From positions 1,165,501 through 1,229,500 of the forward strand of contig NZ_CP150290.1 of the NCBI RefSeq assembly GCF_038051995.1: 64,000 nucleotides of DNA, in the 5' to 3' direction. Shown piece after piece: positions 49,601-56,600 of this stretch. The notes beneath the pieces were generated by a model. That model did not search any database. It was given only the letters and a program-made list of their open reading frames with translations, and was not told the DNA's origin. The stretch is from Paenibacillus sp. FSL H8-0537. Its GTDB lineage: Bacteria > Bacillota > Bacilli > Paenibacillales > Paenibacillaceae. The translations under genes and the position numbers were made by a program. How positions within the stretch are numbered: position 1 is the first letter of the stretch; each line of letters begins with the position of its first letter.

Positions 49601-50738
49601 AGCGGTGACCGAAGATATTACCCTGTACGCGAAGTGGACGATGACATCGTGGCTGGAACTGGGTGATACGTCAGAATTGGCTGTGTCCAGCCAGTCCAAC
49701 GTCGTTGTCGACAGTAATGGCACTCCTTATGTTGCTGTATTGAACTTTAATAAAGAGGTGTTCGTGAAGAAATATGTGGGAGCGACAGACGAGTGGCAGA
49801 TCGTTGGCGGTCCAGGCACCTTCCCTGAGGCTCAGAATAGTTCAGTAGACGTAACTCTCTCCATAGACAGTCAGGACAACCTTTATTTTGCTTATGTTGC
49901 TCGTATTGATGCATCATGGAGAACCGTGGTATATCGATATAATGGGGAAGCTTGGGAAACCGTAGGCAGTACGATAACGCATTTCGGAACAAATATGTCG
50001 ATTGTGTTCGACGAGGGGAACACTCCTTATATGGCTTATGTCGATGCCAGTACGACCACTCATACCATATACTTGGTGAGGTTAATAGATGGCCAATGGA
50101 AAAGAATAGATAGTATAGGGTTTGGGAGTTTTAATAATCTAGTCATCGCGTTTGGCAAAGACTCTGATGGCGAAGGAGAAGTAGAGACTCTTTATCTATT
50201 CTATACGTATTACACCATTCAGAGTGGAGTTCTAGCTGCCGCTGTGAAATACGAGGGTGCGAATCTTGCCAAGACCTCTCTCAGCACTCCCCCGGTTCCA
50301 GGCGGTTATTATGGGGCATCCTTCAAGCTTGATCCAAGCGGCGTACCTTATATCGTCAATACGAAAGATAACAAGGTGACCGTGGTGAAATATGTGGAGA
50401 ATGCTTGGGTGCCTGTAGGCATTGCTGATTTCCCGATCCAAACGCATGGTGGGAAGCTCATCGCGGATATCGCCTTCGACAGACAGGGTAATCCTTACGT
50501 TGCTTATCTGGATGCTTCACTCGGCAACAGGGTGACGGTGATGAAATTCGAGAACAATTCCTGGAGCGTCGTAGAGTATGCCGGCATCTCCGCAGCTAAC
50601 GTAGCTGAAATTATGTGGTTACAGATCAGCTCAGACAGGAACGACAACATCTATGTGAACTATATTATTAGACCAAATACGAACTCCTTCTTAGGTGATA
50701 AAGTGATTGTGATGAAGTATGATCCGGCCTTGCATTAA
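43680..50738 (+). CDS. giant SLH surface protein with InlB/MucBP-type repeats and propeller-like C-terminus (2352 aa)
   Basis: The largest gene in the window. A signal peptide (ILTWLLVISMLVTVLPVQQA, cut after AAAA) is followed by a short repeat, ELPAQPVIAA / ELPTQPVIAA. Three SLH domains stand at the N-terminus (about 62-240: FQDVRPTDWFYDAVEYVQKN, FADVQPGIWYAPYVEWAAKK, SSWAVDAVVKLWQAGLFLGD), unlike the C-terminal placement in the other three SLH proteins here. A Pro/Gly linker, one InlB B-repeat (about 280-350), a large unassigned region (about 350-1180), MucBP/InlB-like domains (about 1190-1560), six tandem InlB B-repeats (about 1565-1995, each ending LTLYAKW) and a propeller-like region (about 2000-2350) follow. 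ATG 43680 has GGAAGGG upstream. The conserved box 122 bases ahead and the terminator behind show a single-gene unit. Adhesion or wall remodelling is plausible; no enzyme motif is seen. Confidence 0.85.
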   Translation: MGLKKIAKRVWKLKSQILTWLLVISMLVTVLPVQQAAAAELPAQPVIAAELPTQPVIAAEPGFQDVRPTDWFYDAVEYVQKNGIFSGTGVGTFSPQSTMTRAMYVTALGRMAGVDVSEYSTSTFADVQPGIWYAPYVEWAAKKGIVTGTGGRNFSPDAIVSREQMATLNLRYFESYQIPYQTSNRVTTKPGDLADASSWAVDAVVKLWQAGLFLGDGNGNFNPHVQATRAEAAVLFMRNNEVVQTWQNQNPTAPTPKPTSEPGNNGGSNSGGGTNGGGSTPNASTYTLTFESNGGTEINARTVRQGEALSNLPAPVKEGYIFQGWFRDSELSLIFANGSTITADTRLYAKYIDNISNAVQNIPSYSVLNVAPDFTIPVNDATGSLTAAEVQAGMTFEDIANPDSAGITVTAADGLFKVASATGRFEEGNTYQLTLTDDKLSFQGQDATTSIYVFSVAKQEVMNIPLNPNMIYLPFAEVSDMMLNGADVDSPAIPVVTTTVGDSDTGLAAANASGGTFTYTGAVGIQVGDAVAIYEGVRPDQRTVETTGDADGAIAYVQITGINGSTYTYDHADAKQVLFRPDVLPVSAEADEDGERDNHSITVDHIAMNYSDSQYASLGLSELTTVDVGDFIAFYEGELTDVSSQLVGYGRITSIVPDAEKDIITYTDATEEDIKHVFDIYQQQAIDGEQLLSKEDIAKLEDQIEQQATASGFVIQAADYLSALALSTNEFKSQMEVKMLSADQSNVSVENLTVVASLGTKLKHIAGQTSGVSASLQVGADIVIRIHEESDLVIHMTGTFLEEISLGLGVNGETEWGEACVWFLCIPYPSDYRVTANLDAYSYTGINVTAKIATVEHDKLQEALDDWDKANNGGILGHVRDIATEIQALIDGVQDTGVDEASLRAQYQEMMENETDWVPLIKKELVDKSMRVALGIVEVNFTAEFVVKANVNLTIGADFNYTTAKRYSATLHVLRLTGSSSTVSLPGDGNYQFTFYVMGTLGLRAGIHLELKAGVGSVKLNSIGLSVEPGAYVNLWGYFYYQVKQLNGKQTSRSLGALLVEIGIYLESSIGAQLGDGLLSASIPVYENTWPLYTVGEQQQVVDFAYSQGDAPTVNLAGSASSISVPQTLLTMSTFDLKTGEMNTQVYDRSRFDIQVDNRNFRYRADTGKIEVVNKDIQVSEGNLVITWKGAPLSYSSDSLTRKIPLNWLARVGDYIFQLHPENGGMTEVVAAPYNAEISLNNPVYPGYTFDGWYWTASGGTKATIPSRMPASDWNLYAYWIPNTDTPYTVRHYLIDPNTKTSTSPVETQTLTGTTGTEIRISSDKFKDQGYATGTLSGVTIKGDGSTVVRVDYYPMNRTMTFNWAYAGAPGSSLTEAVGKNIAARIPVPTRQGYTFAGWSPDVPSEMPASDTTYTAMWTGREDTSYQVVYLLQNIGSDTYTVADTESYRGTTDTVASLTNPTKSYEGFTFNDTVPGTVLEALITGKGTTVLKLYYKRDSYKMTLNYNGSGKATEFVNVPLGATIQSYLAAPTWQGHAFTGWSPAPSTTMPAHDVEFTAQWTLNNNTVSYDSNGGSAVDAQTVGYGLPVSEPTEPAKDGWVFGGWYSDSALTISYDFATQVTEDLTLYAKWLHSYTVSFDSNGGSQVPDATVYEGAKAAAPGAPTLEGYMFGGWYRDIDFEIAYDFETERVTEDLTLYAKWTIATKDSYTVSFESNGGTVVDNLTVEDGAVATAPSAPTMSNHTFEGWYTDSELTGTSRFSFSTTPITANLTLYAKWTINSYSVSFNSNGGSAVVNQPVEYNGKATAPATPMKNGYTFVGWYKDAVLNTPYDFETQVTSNFTLYAKWTAIYTVRFNSNGGSLVDDQHVEQGDKAAAPAAPTKDGYTFIGWYSDEALNEAYLFTERQVIADLTLYAKWSFNSYTVSFDGNGGPAVTSQAVIPGEQAVAPAAPKWVGYRFGGWYSDPELTITYDFSAAVTEDITLYAKWTMTSWLELGDTSELAVSSQSNVVVDSNGTPYVAVLNFNKEVFVKKYVGATDEWQIVGGPGTFPEAQNSSVDVTLSIDSQDNLYFAYVARIDASWRTVVYRYNGEAWETVGSTITHFGTNMSIVFDEGNTPYMAYVDASTTTHTIYLVRLIDGQWKRIDSIGFGSFNNLVIAFGKDSDGEGEVETLYLFYTYYTIQSGVLAAAVKYEGANLAKTSLSTPPVPGGYYGASFKLDPSGVPYIVNTKDNKVTVVKYVENAWVPVGIADFPIQTHGGKLIADIAFDRQGNPYVAYLDASLGNRVTVMKFENNSWSVVEYAGISAANVAEIMWLQISSDRNDNIYVNYIIRPNTNSFLGDKVIVMKYDPALH

Positions 50739-50764
50739 CCTTTAATAATAGATCAAACAATTAG

Positions 50765-50798
50765 AACAGCCTGCTCCCATCGGAGCAGGCTGTTTTGC
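50765..50798 (+). terminator. intrinsic terminator of the 2352-aa SLH gene
   Basis: A perfect 13-bp stem, AACAGCCTGCTCC / GGAGCAGGCTGTT, loop CATC, then TTGC; the U-tract is short but the stem is strong. Confidence 0.8.
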
Positions 50799-50853
50799 TG
50801 CGAGTTCGGTATGGCCATATCTTGGCGGATGCGATTGAGCGCAAGGTGCGCAT

Positions 50854-50901
50854 AAAGTTTTCTTTGTCATGCACAAGTGGTCTCATGTGCTGTGATAAAA
50901 T
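50854..50901 (+). promoter_or_regulatory. conserved box AAAGTTTTCTTT - 27 nt - extended -10 (copy 2)
   Basis: AAAGTTTTCTTT (50854-50865), 27 nt, TGATAAAAT (50893-50901). No intact gene follows directly; the open frame at 50908-51108 shows no family and overlaps copy 3. It lies in the 469-bp gap 50739-51207. Confidence 0.6.
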
Positions 50902-51035
50902 TAAGAGGTGAAAAATCGATATGGGCGAAGAATACGGACGGAAGGTGACGAGGTGCCTGAGGCACTTGTGAAGCCGATCTCAACATACGTATCGGCTCCT
51001 GTCTTCGGCGTCAGCATCATAACGAGCTTGAACAT

Positions 51036-51083
51036 AAAGTTTTCTTTACATTTCATTTGCGTAGCAATCTACCATGATAAATT
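51036..51083 (+). promoter_or_regulatory. conserved box AAAGTTTTCTTT - 27 nt - extended -10 (copy 3)
   Basis: AAAGTTTTCTTT (51036-51047), 27 nt, TGATAAATT (51075-51083). Located 124 bases before the GTG of the 133-aa gene, almost the same distance as copy 1 from the SLH start, so both genes probably belong to one regulon. Confidence 0.65.
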
Positions 51084-51207
51084 AGAAGAAATATTTGTAG
51101 TTTTTTGACGAAGAACAATGATCTGTCATGAGAAGGTAGATGCAATCGGATGCTTGGACAGAGGCGTCGTTGCATGTGACGACATTTGTATTTAGGAGGG
51201 AAATGGC

Positions 51208-51609
51208 GTGAATGTAAAATCCGTGCAGCTGGCTAGTAATTATTTCAAAGGAATGCAGCAAAGCAAGGACGCTCTAGCGACGAATGATCAGACGCGTTTG
51301 GCATCTATTCGAAATGTACTCATGCTGGGAAAGAAGCTGCGCACCGACGAAATGGACTACTTACAGCGAAAAGATTCCAATTTATATGATCAAGCAATCA
51401 GCCTCTCGATGGAACGCCAAGCATATAAAGACGTATTGCAGCACAGTCGAAGCAAAGCGGATGCGAGCTATTACAGAACGTTCAAGCTCATGCAGATTGC
51501 GGGGCAACTGAAGCATGGCGGTTCCGAGGAGCTGCTGATGCGCGTGAACTCGATTCAGGAAGCCCATCGCGAGTTCATTCGATCGAGCAAATATGCCTCG
51601 CTGAGGTAA
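51208..51609 (+). CDS. hypothetical helical protein under the conserved box (133 aa)
   Basis: Unrecognised soluble protein, nearly all helical and basic (SVQLASNYFKGMQQSKDALA, then MLGKKLRTDEMDYLQRKDSN and QAYKDVLQHSRSKADASYYR). There is no signal peptide and there are no cysteines. GTG 51208 has AGGAGG at 51194-51199, 8 nt upstream, which decides the start. Its leader carries the AAAGTTTTCTTT box in the same arrangement as the giant SLH gene, so co-regulation is likely and a chaperone-like or structural role in the same process is conceivable, but this is guesswork. Confidence 0.6.
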   Translation: MNVKSVQLASNYFKGMQQSKDALATNDQTRLASIRNVLMLGKKLRTDEMDYLQRKDSNLYDQAISLSMERQAYKDVLQHSRSKADASYYRTFKLMQIAGQLKHGGSEELLMRVNSIQEAHREFIRSSKYASLR

Positions 51610-51696
51610 GGTGGGGCATAACTGCCAGATTTAATGCTGTGATTGCAATTGACATTGCAACAAAAACAGAGCATCGAAAAAAAAGGACTTGTGCTA

Positions 51697-51795
51697 ATGT
51701 TAACCCAAACGTTTGTTAATGAATGTGTGGACAGAGGATGGACACCCCAATGGTCTTGCATGAGCGTGTCTAAGTTCGTTGTAGATACCCCTTAG
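51697..51795 (+). CDS. candidate 32-aa peptide ending inside a structured terminator
   Basis: ATG 51697 (AAAAAAGGAC about 8 nt upstream) opens MLTQTFVNECVDRGWTPQWS, then CMSVSKFVVDTP and stop. The stop TAG forms part of the left arm of the hairpin at 51787-51843. This arrangement is that of leader peptides whose translation affects termination, or of a simple short gene with its own terminator. Two Trp and two Cys in 32 residues are unusual. Without conservation data it remains a candidate. Confidence 0.3.
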   Translation: MLTQTFVNECVDRGWTPQWSCMSVSKFVVDTP

Positions 51796-51852
51796 AATAG
51801 TCATTGGAAAAACCCGCGGGTAATCCGATGCATGCTAAGGGGTGTGTTTTTT
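51787..51852 (+). terminator. nested-hairpin terminator
   Basis: The outer stem ACCCCTTAG (51787-51795) / CTAAGGGGT (51835-51843) encloses a second stem, CATTGGA / TCCGATG, and an inner palindrome, ACCCGCGGGT. GTGTTTTTT follows. The multi-level fold is more elaborate than the other terminators here and could be a small regulatory RNA element. Confidence 0.65.
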
Positions 51853-51900
51853 AGGCCAAGAAGCAGATTCGGCTTAGGCTCGAAACCATCGAAGGCTTCT

Positions 51901-52830
51901 TTATATTTCTTTTGCATATTCAGTATTTTTAAATGCCATCGTAAGACGTGGCAAAGGTATGCCTGCCTTTTTTGCTTCTCTCACAACTTCAAGTACCGCA
52001 AAACCTGCTTTACTATTGTTGTATTCCACAAAAAGTCGCGGTAAGCTGCCTTTTGCAAAAATAACCTTGTTAAAAAGTATGCCGAGAAGTACCGGTGGAA
52101 TTTTAGTCAACATGAGAGAAATGGCATCAAGCTTTGCACCTCTTGCTTTAAGTACAGGGATCATTTCTCTCATATTTAACCCAACATTTGCAAATAAGGT
52201 CCTATGATTCAGGAGTGCTGAAAAACTTCCCTGTTTTAATACCTCGGTTTCCATAGCTGCATTCATGGCAAAGTGGTTCCATAGCCAGTTTTGCATATCC
52301 TTTACCCAATTAATTTTAAAATGGGCACTTTCAAAACCTTCTTTGACCAATTGGTTAATATGCTCAGTGCCTGCCCGTGGTTTTTCAAGAAATAGCATTT
52401 TCAAAAAGCCACCTCGAAGCCTATTGTCCGCTATGCCGCCTCCTGCTCCGGGGAAGCCAAAGACAACATTGTTCATTGACAATGGTGCGATCGATGATTT
52501 CAAATCCTGCCAAACGTTATTGAATATGAGGACAGGGGTGTTTCCTGCAGCAGTCGATAGGAATTGTGCTGCTTCCGGAAGTTGTTCCGTGTTGACGCTC
52601 ACAATAATGAGATCATAATTTGGAAGGATCTCCTCATGCAGTTTGACGTTCCAGCTTTCTTTTATGATCTTTTTCCCTCTTCGTGCGTCCCACATTTCAA
52701 GCTCTATACTGCTTCCGAAGGTTTCTTTTCTCCCCTTTCTGACGTAAAACTCAACTGTATGCCCTGCCTGTTCAAAAGCCCACGCATATTGGGTCGAAAT
52801 TACACCTCTACCGAAGAATAAAATTCTCAT
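51901..52830 (-). CDS. ketopantoate-reductase-family oxidoreductase (309 aa)
   Basis: PanE/ApbA-like NAD(P)-dependent reductase. The N-terminus MRILFFGRGVISTQYAWAFE is the Rossmann dinucleotide loop (here GRGVIS instead of GAGxxG), followed by AGHTVEFYVRKGRKE and YDLIIVSVNTEQLPEA. The C-terminal helical domain contains NWLWNHFAMNAAMETEVL where the catalytic Lys and Asn of true PanE would lie; the Lys is not obvious. Combined with the altered glycine loop, it is more likely a relative with another substrate than pantoate synthesis. Divergent from a TetR regulator gene with an operator-like palindrome between them, which is typical for an inducible detoxification or catabolic gene. Confidence 0.78.
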   Translation of the reverse strand: MRILFFGRGVISTQYAWAFEQAGHTVEFYVRKGRKETFGSSIELEMWDARRGKKIIKESWNVKLHEEILPNYDLIIVSVNTEQLPEAAQFLSTAAGNTPVLIFNNVWQDLKSSIAPLSMNNVVFGFPGAGGGIADNRLRGGFLKMLFLEKPRAGTEHINQLVKEGFESAHFKINWVKDMQNWLWNHFAMNAAMETEVLKQGSFSALLNHRTLFANVGLNMREMIPVLKARGAKLDAISLMLTKIPPVLLGILFNKVIFAKGSLPRLFVEYNNSKAGFAVLEVVREAKKAGIPLPRLTMAFKNTEYAKEI

Positions 52831-52863
52831 GTTAGCCTCCCTAAAATAGTTGATGATCCTTGT

Positions 52864-52891
52864 TGATGATCAAACAACGTGTTGTATAATA
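52864..52891. promoter_or_regulatory. TetR-type promoter/operator in the divergent gap
   Basis: The palindrome ACAACGTGTTGT (52875-52886) lies exactly between TTGATG (52864-52869, -35) and TATAAT (52886-52891, -10), spacing 16. A repressor bound there would block the promoter. The gap 52831-52979 serves both the TetR gene and the reductase. Confidence 0.6.
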
Positions 52892-52979
52892 ATATTGTAT
52901 GTATTCACTATACGGTCATCAACCATCAGATTTTTAATATCTGTCGGATAATGTATTGAACAGAAAATGGAGGCTAATC

Positions 52980-53576
52980 ATGAAAAAGCAACCTGAAATT
53001 ACGGACAAAACAAGGCAAGCATTTATAAGTGTTTTCTGTGATTTATATAGCCAAAAACCAATTGAAAAAATATCTATTCAAGAGATTGCTAACAAGTCAG
53101 GATATAATCGCAGTACATTTTATCAATACTTTACAGATATCTATGAGTTGTTGGACTATGTGGAAGAGAGTATTTTGAAATCCATTAAGGAGGAAATGGC
53201 AAGCAGGGAGCTTTCTACGCATAATTTCCAAGATGCCCTTCAATGCTTGGAAAATACAGAAGAAATTTCAGTCCTAAAAGCCCTCTTAGGTGACTATGGT
53301 TCTGTTCATTTTCTTGAACGTCTGAAAAGAGAAATTCCCTTTGAGAGATTGATTGTGGACCTTCCAACAAATGATATCTTAACGCCATACCTGATTGAGT
53401 TTTACATATCAACATTAATGTCTATGTTTCGCCTTTGGATACGCAACGGCAAAGATTTATCGTCGGAAGAATTGGTCAAGCTGATAGATAGCCTATTCGC
53501 AAATGGGATAACACCGTTTCATATCTTTGGCACGGTCAATCCGCAGCGCCCTGATTCGAATAAAATGATAGAATAA
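52980..53576 (+). CDS. TetR/AcrR-family transcriptional regulator (198 aa)
   Basis: A repressor-type regulator. The N-terminal helix-turn-helix is EKISIQEIANKSGYNRSTFY with QYFTDIYELLDYVEESI after it, the classical TetR pattern. The C-terminal ligand domain (about 60-190) is of the short type found in Bacillota regulators. ATG 52980 with GGAGG at 52969-52973 is preferred over the in-frame start at 52956. It probably controls itself and the divergent reductase gene through the palindrome in its promoter. Only 37 bases separate its stop from the start of the large AAA regulator, but no coupling is obvious. Confidence 0.88.
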   Translation: MKKQPEITDKTRQAFISVFCDLYSQKPIEKISIQEIANKSGYNRSTFYQYFTDIYELLDYVEESILKSIKEEMASRELSTHNFQDALQCLENTEEISVLKALLGDYGSVHFLERLKREIPFERLIVDLPTNDILTPYLIEFYISTLMSMFRLWIRNGKDLSSEELVKLIDSLFANGITPFHIFGTVNPQRPDSNKMIE

Positions 53577-53613
53577 CAAGAAGCACTGCGTACGGATTGG
53601 AGAGGGACCTAGG

Positions 53614-56600
53614 ATGATACTTACAGAAGCTATTCATTTGAAGGAAATGATGAACGGAGATCCAATGGACGTCGCTTCCTTCTTACGTATAGCTATAGGA
53701 CTAACTGAGTCGGTACATCGGGCTCATAAGCAAAATGAATTATTTGGAAATTTAAATCCGGCGAATCTTCAAATTCAATTGGATATGAAATCAGCTATTC
53801 TCACAGATCCGCTACTCATGGATTACACCTATATGTCTCCTGAACAAACGGGCAGAATCAATCATATGCTAGATGGGCGCAGCGATTTGTATGCCCTGGG
53901 TATGATCTTTTATGAGATGCTGTCAGGCAGTCTGCCGTTTCATGCACAAAGTTTAGAAGAATGGATACATGTGCACCTTGCTGTTGTACCGAAGCCTCTG
54001 CGCGAATGGCGTTCCGATGTGGCTGGCTCGCTTGAGGCTGTTATTATGAAGCTGTTGTCGAAGAATCCGGAAGAGCGCTATCAGAGTGCTTATGGTTTAT
54101 TAAGTGATTTGAAGCAGTGTGCCTTATCGATGGAGGAAAAGGGAGAAGTCATATTTTTCGAAATCGCTCAGGCAGATGAGGCAAGCCGATTTCGGCTTCC
54201 TCAGACCCTCTTTGGTCGTGAAAGGGAAGAAAGAGCTCTCCGAGATGCTTTCGAACAGGCAAAAGCTGGTGCATCTTCGTTCGTTTTCGTCAGCGGAAGT
54301 GCAGGCAGTGGCAAAACGGTGCTCGTCCGAGCGCTTCAGATGTTAGTTATAAGGGATGGAGGTCGGTTCATTAGTGGCAAATGCGATATGATGAATCGCG
54401 ACATTCCGTTCTCTTCATTGCTGGAAGCTTTGCGAAGCCTAATCCGACAAATATGGAGCGAATCGCCGGATAGAGTAGCGAAACTGAAGAAACAATTAAC
54501 AAAGGCTTTAGGCCAGGGAGCAGCTGTTATTGTACAGCTGTTACCAGAAGCTGCAGAGCTGTTCGATGTCATTCCAGCGATAGAGCCGCTGCATCCTGCT
54601 GAGGCTGCTATTCGCTTTAACCGCTTAGTACCTATATTCATAAAAGTTTTTGTAGATAAGCAGCATCCCTTAGTCATATTCTTGGATGATCTTCAATGGG
54701 CAGATCCTGCTACAATAGATGTTCTTCGTACAATTGTACACGATCAGGCACGGCCTGGCTTACTAGTAATCAGTGCGTTTCGGGAGGAATTCACTTTAGG
54801 ATGGCAAAAACATGAAGAGAATAAAGTGGATGCAGCTGTATGGATGGCGGAGTCGCTTTCCTTGCATGATGAATTGCAATTATCTGTACATCATATCCAT
54901 CTCGAGGCTCTGTCCTACATTGAAGTGAGACAATTCGTGTCGGATGTTCTTGATGAGAACTCCGCCCGTATTCGCTCGCTTGCGGAGGTGTTATACCACC
55001 GAACAGGCGGCAATCCACTATACCTGAATCGTTTACTGGACAATCTGTATCGAGAGAATAAGCTTTATTATGATGAAGTAGAGGCCTCATGGGTCTGGGA
55101 ACCATCTGTCATCACGGAAATTCCTGAGAATCCTGACATTGTACATTTGATTGAGGCTCGTATTCGTATGCTATCCCCCGAAAAGATCGAGCTGTTAGCC
55201 ATAGGGGCAGCTATCGGACATCGTTTCTGTCCACTCACGATCTCTTTAGTAAGTGGATATCCCCTGCTGCATGTACGCAGACTTCTGCATGTCATAGAGG
55301 AAGAGGGGCTAATCTGCCGAGAAAATGACAGTGATGAGTCAGACGGTGTTGAACGTTATTATAGATTCTTGCACGACCGTATTCAACAGGCGGCTTATAT
55401 GACAATGTCTGAATCGAACCAAGCGAGCTTACATCTGACCATTGGCCGTGTCATACGCGATCATTTATTAAGTGAGAGTGTATTTACTATATTTGATAGG
55501 GTGCATCACTTGAATCTGGGCAGCGAGAAGATAGTGGATGATGCGGAGAAGAGAGAGCTTGCCGCATTTAACTATCAGGCGGGTATAAAGTCTAAGGCAA
55601 CAACAGCATTTACGGCTGCGCTCCATTTTTATGAGATCGCTTTACGTCTGTCTGGCGGTGACTGGAAGAATACAGCGTCCCTTGATTACCGTATCATGCT
55701 GGAGATATCCGAATGTGAATATATGTGTGGTTATACAGAGCGTGCGGAGGAGCTACTTGCAAACTTAATGTCTTGCACAACAAACGTGGTTGAACGTTCT
55801 CATATCTATTTAATACGTATTGCCATGTATTCGTATTTGAAGAAGGATGAAACGGCTGTCCATATTGGGCAGCAGGCGCTAGCAGAATTGGGCTGGCATT
55901 TACCAAGCAAGCCTTCCAAAGCATTAGTTATAAAGGAAATATTAATGACACAGAGCGTATTGTTCAATAAGGGCAGCGAGGTTCCTCATTTACCGATTAA
56001 TCGTGACCCTCGCTATAAAGCATTGTCAGACCTGGTCATGGCGATTTCGCTCCCTGTCTATGTACTAAGTCTAGAGCAGTCAGCTGTGTTATTCTCAAGA
56101 TTTGTTCGGTATGGTCTAAAGCATGGAAGCAATGAGGCTTTCTCCTTTATGCTTGCCAGCTACGGGATGGTTATTTATAAAATGTCAGGTTTCCGTACGG
56201 GGCCTCAATATGTAGATCAGGCATTCCATCTAGCAGCTTCCTTTGACAGCGCAGACCTGCGAAGCCGATTATATTATCTGAAAGGTCTTGTCGGAATTGT
56301 TACTCCGGATGAAGGGATTAAGCAGTTTGAGAAATCGATCCAATATGGGATGGAATCGGCTAATCTAACCTATGTTAGTATTGCGATGATGACGACTATA
56401 ACAAACTACACCGGCGATTTGTATTCATTATCTGCACGGATAAAAGTGTATGAAGAGACTTCACAGCAGCTTGTGGACGGTGTCACACGTAATATTTTTC
56501 GTAGGGCGAATTGGTACATCGCACAAATGCAAGATGGGGCTGGAGAAAGCGATCAATACGTTACGCCCTTACTGAATGAGCCAAACAAGGATTTTTTGAA

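Noticed and set aside
50908..51108. A 66-aa frame between two promoter boxes
   Set aside because: It has no good start site, runs through the second promoter box, and resembles no family; kept only as a remark on that gap.
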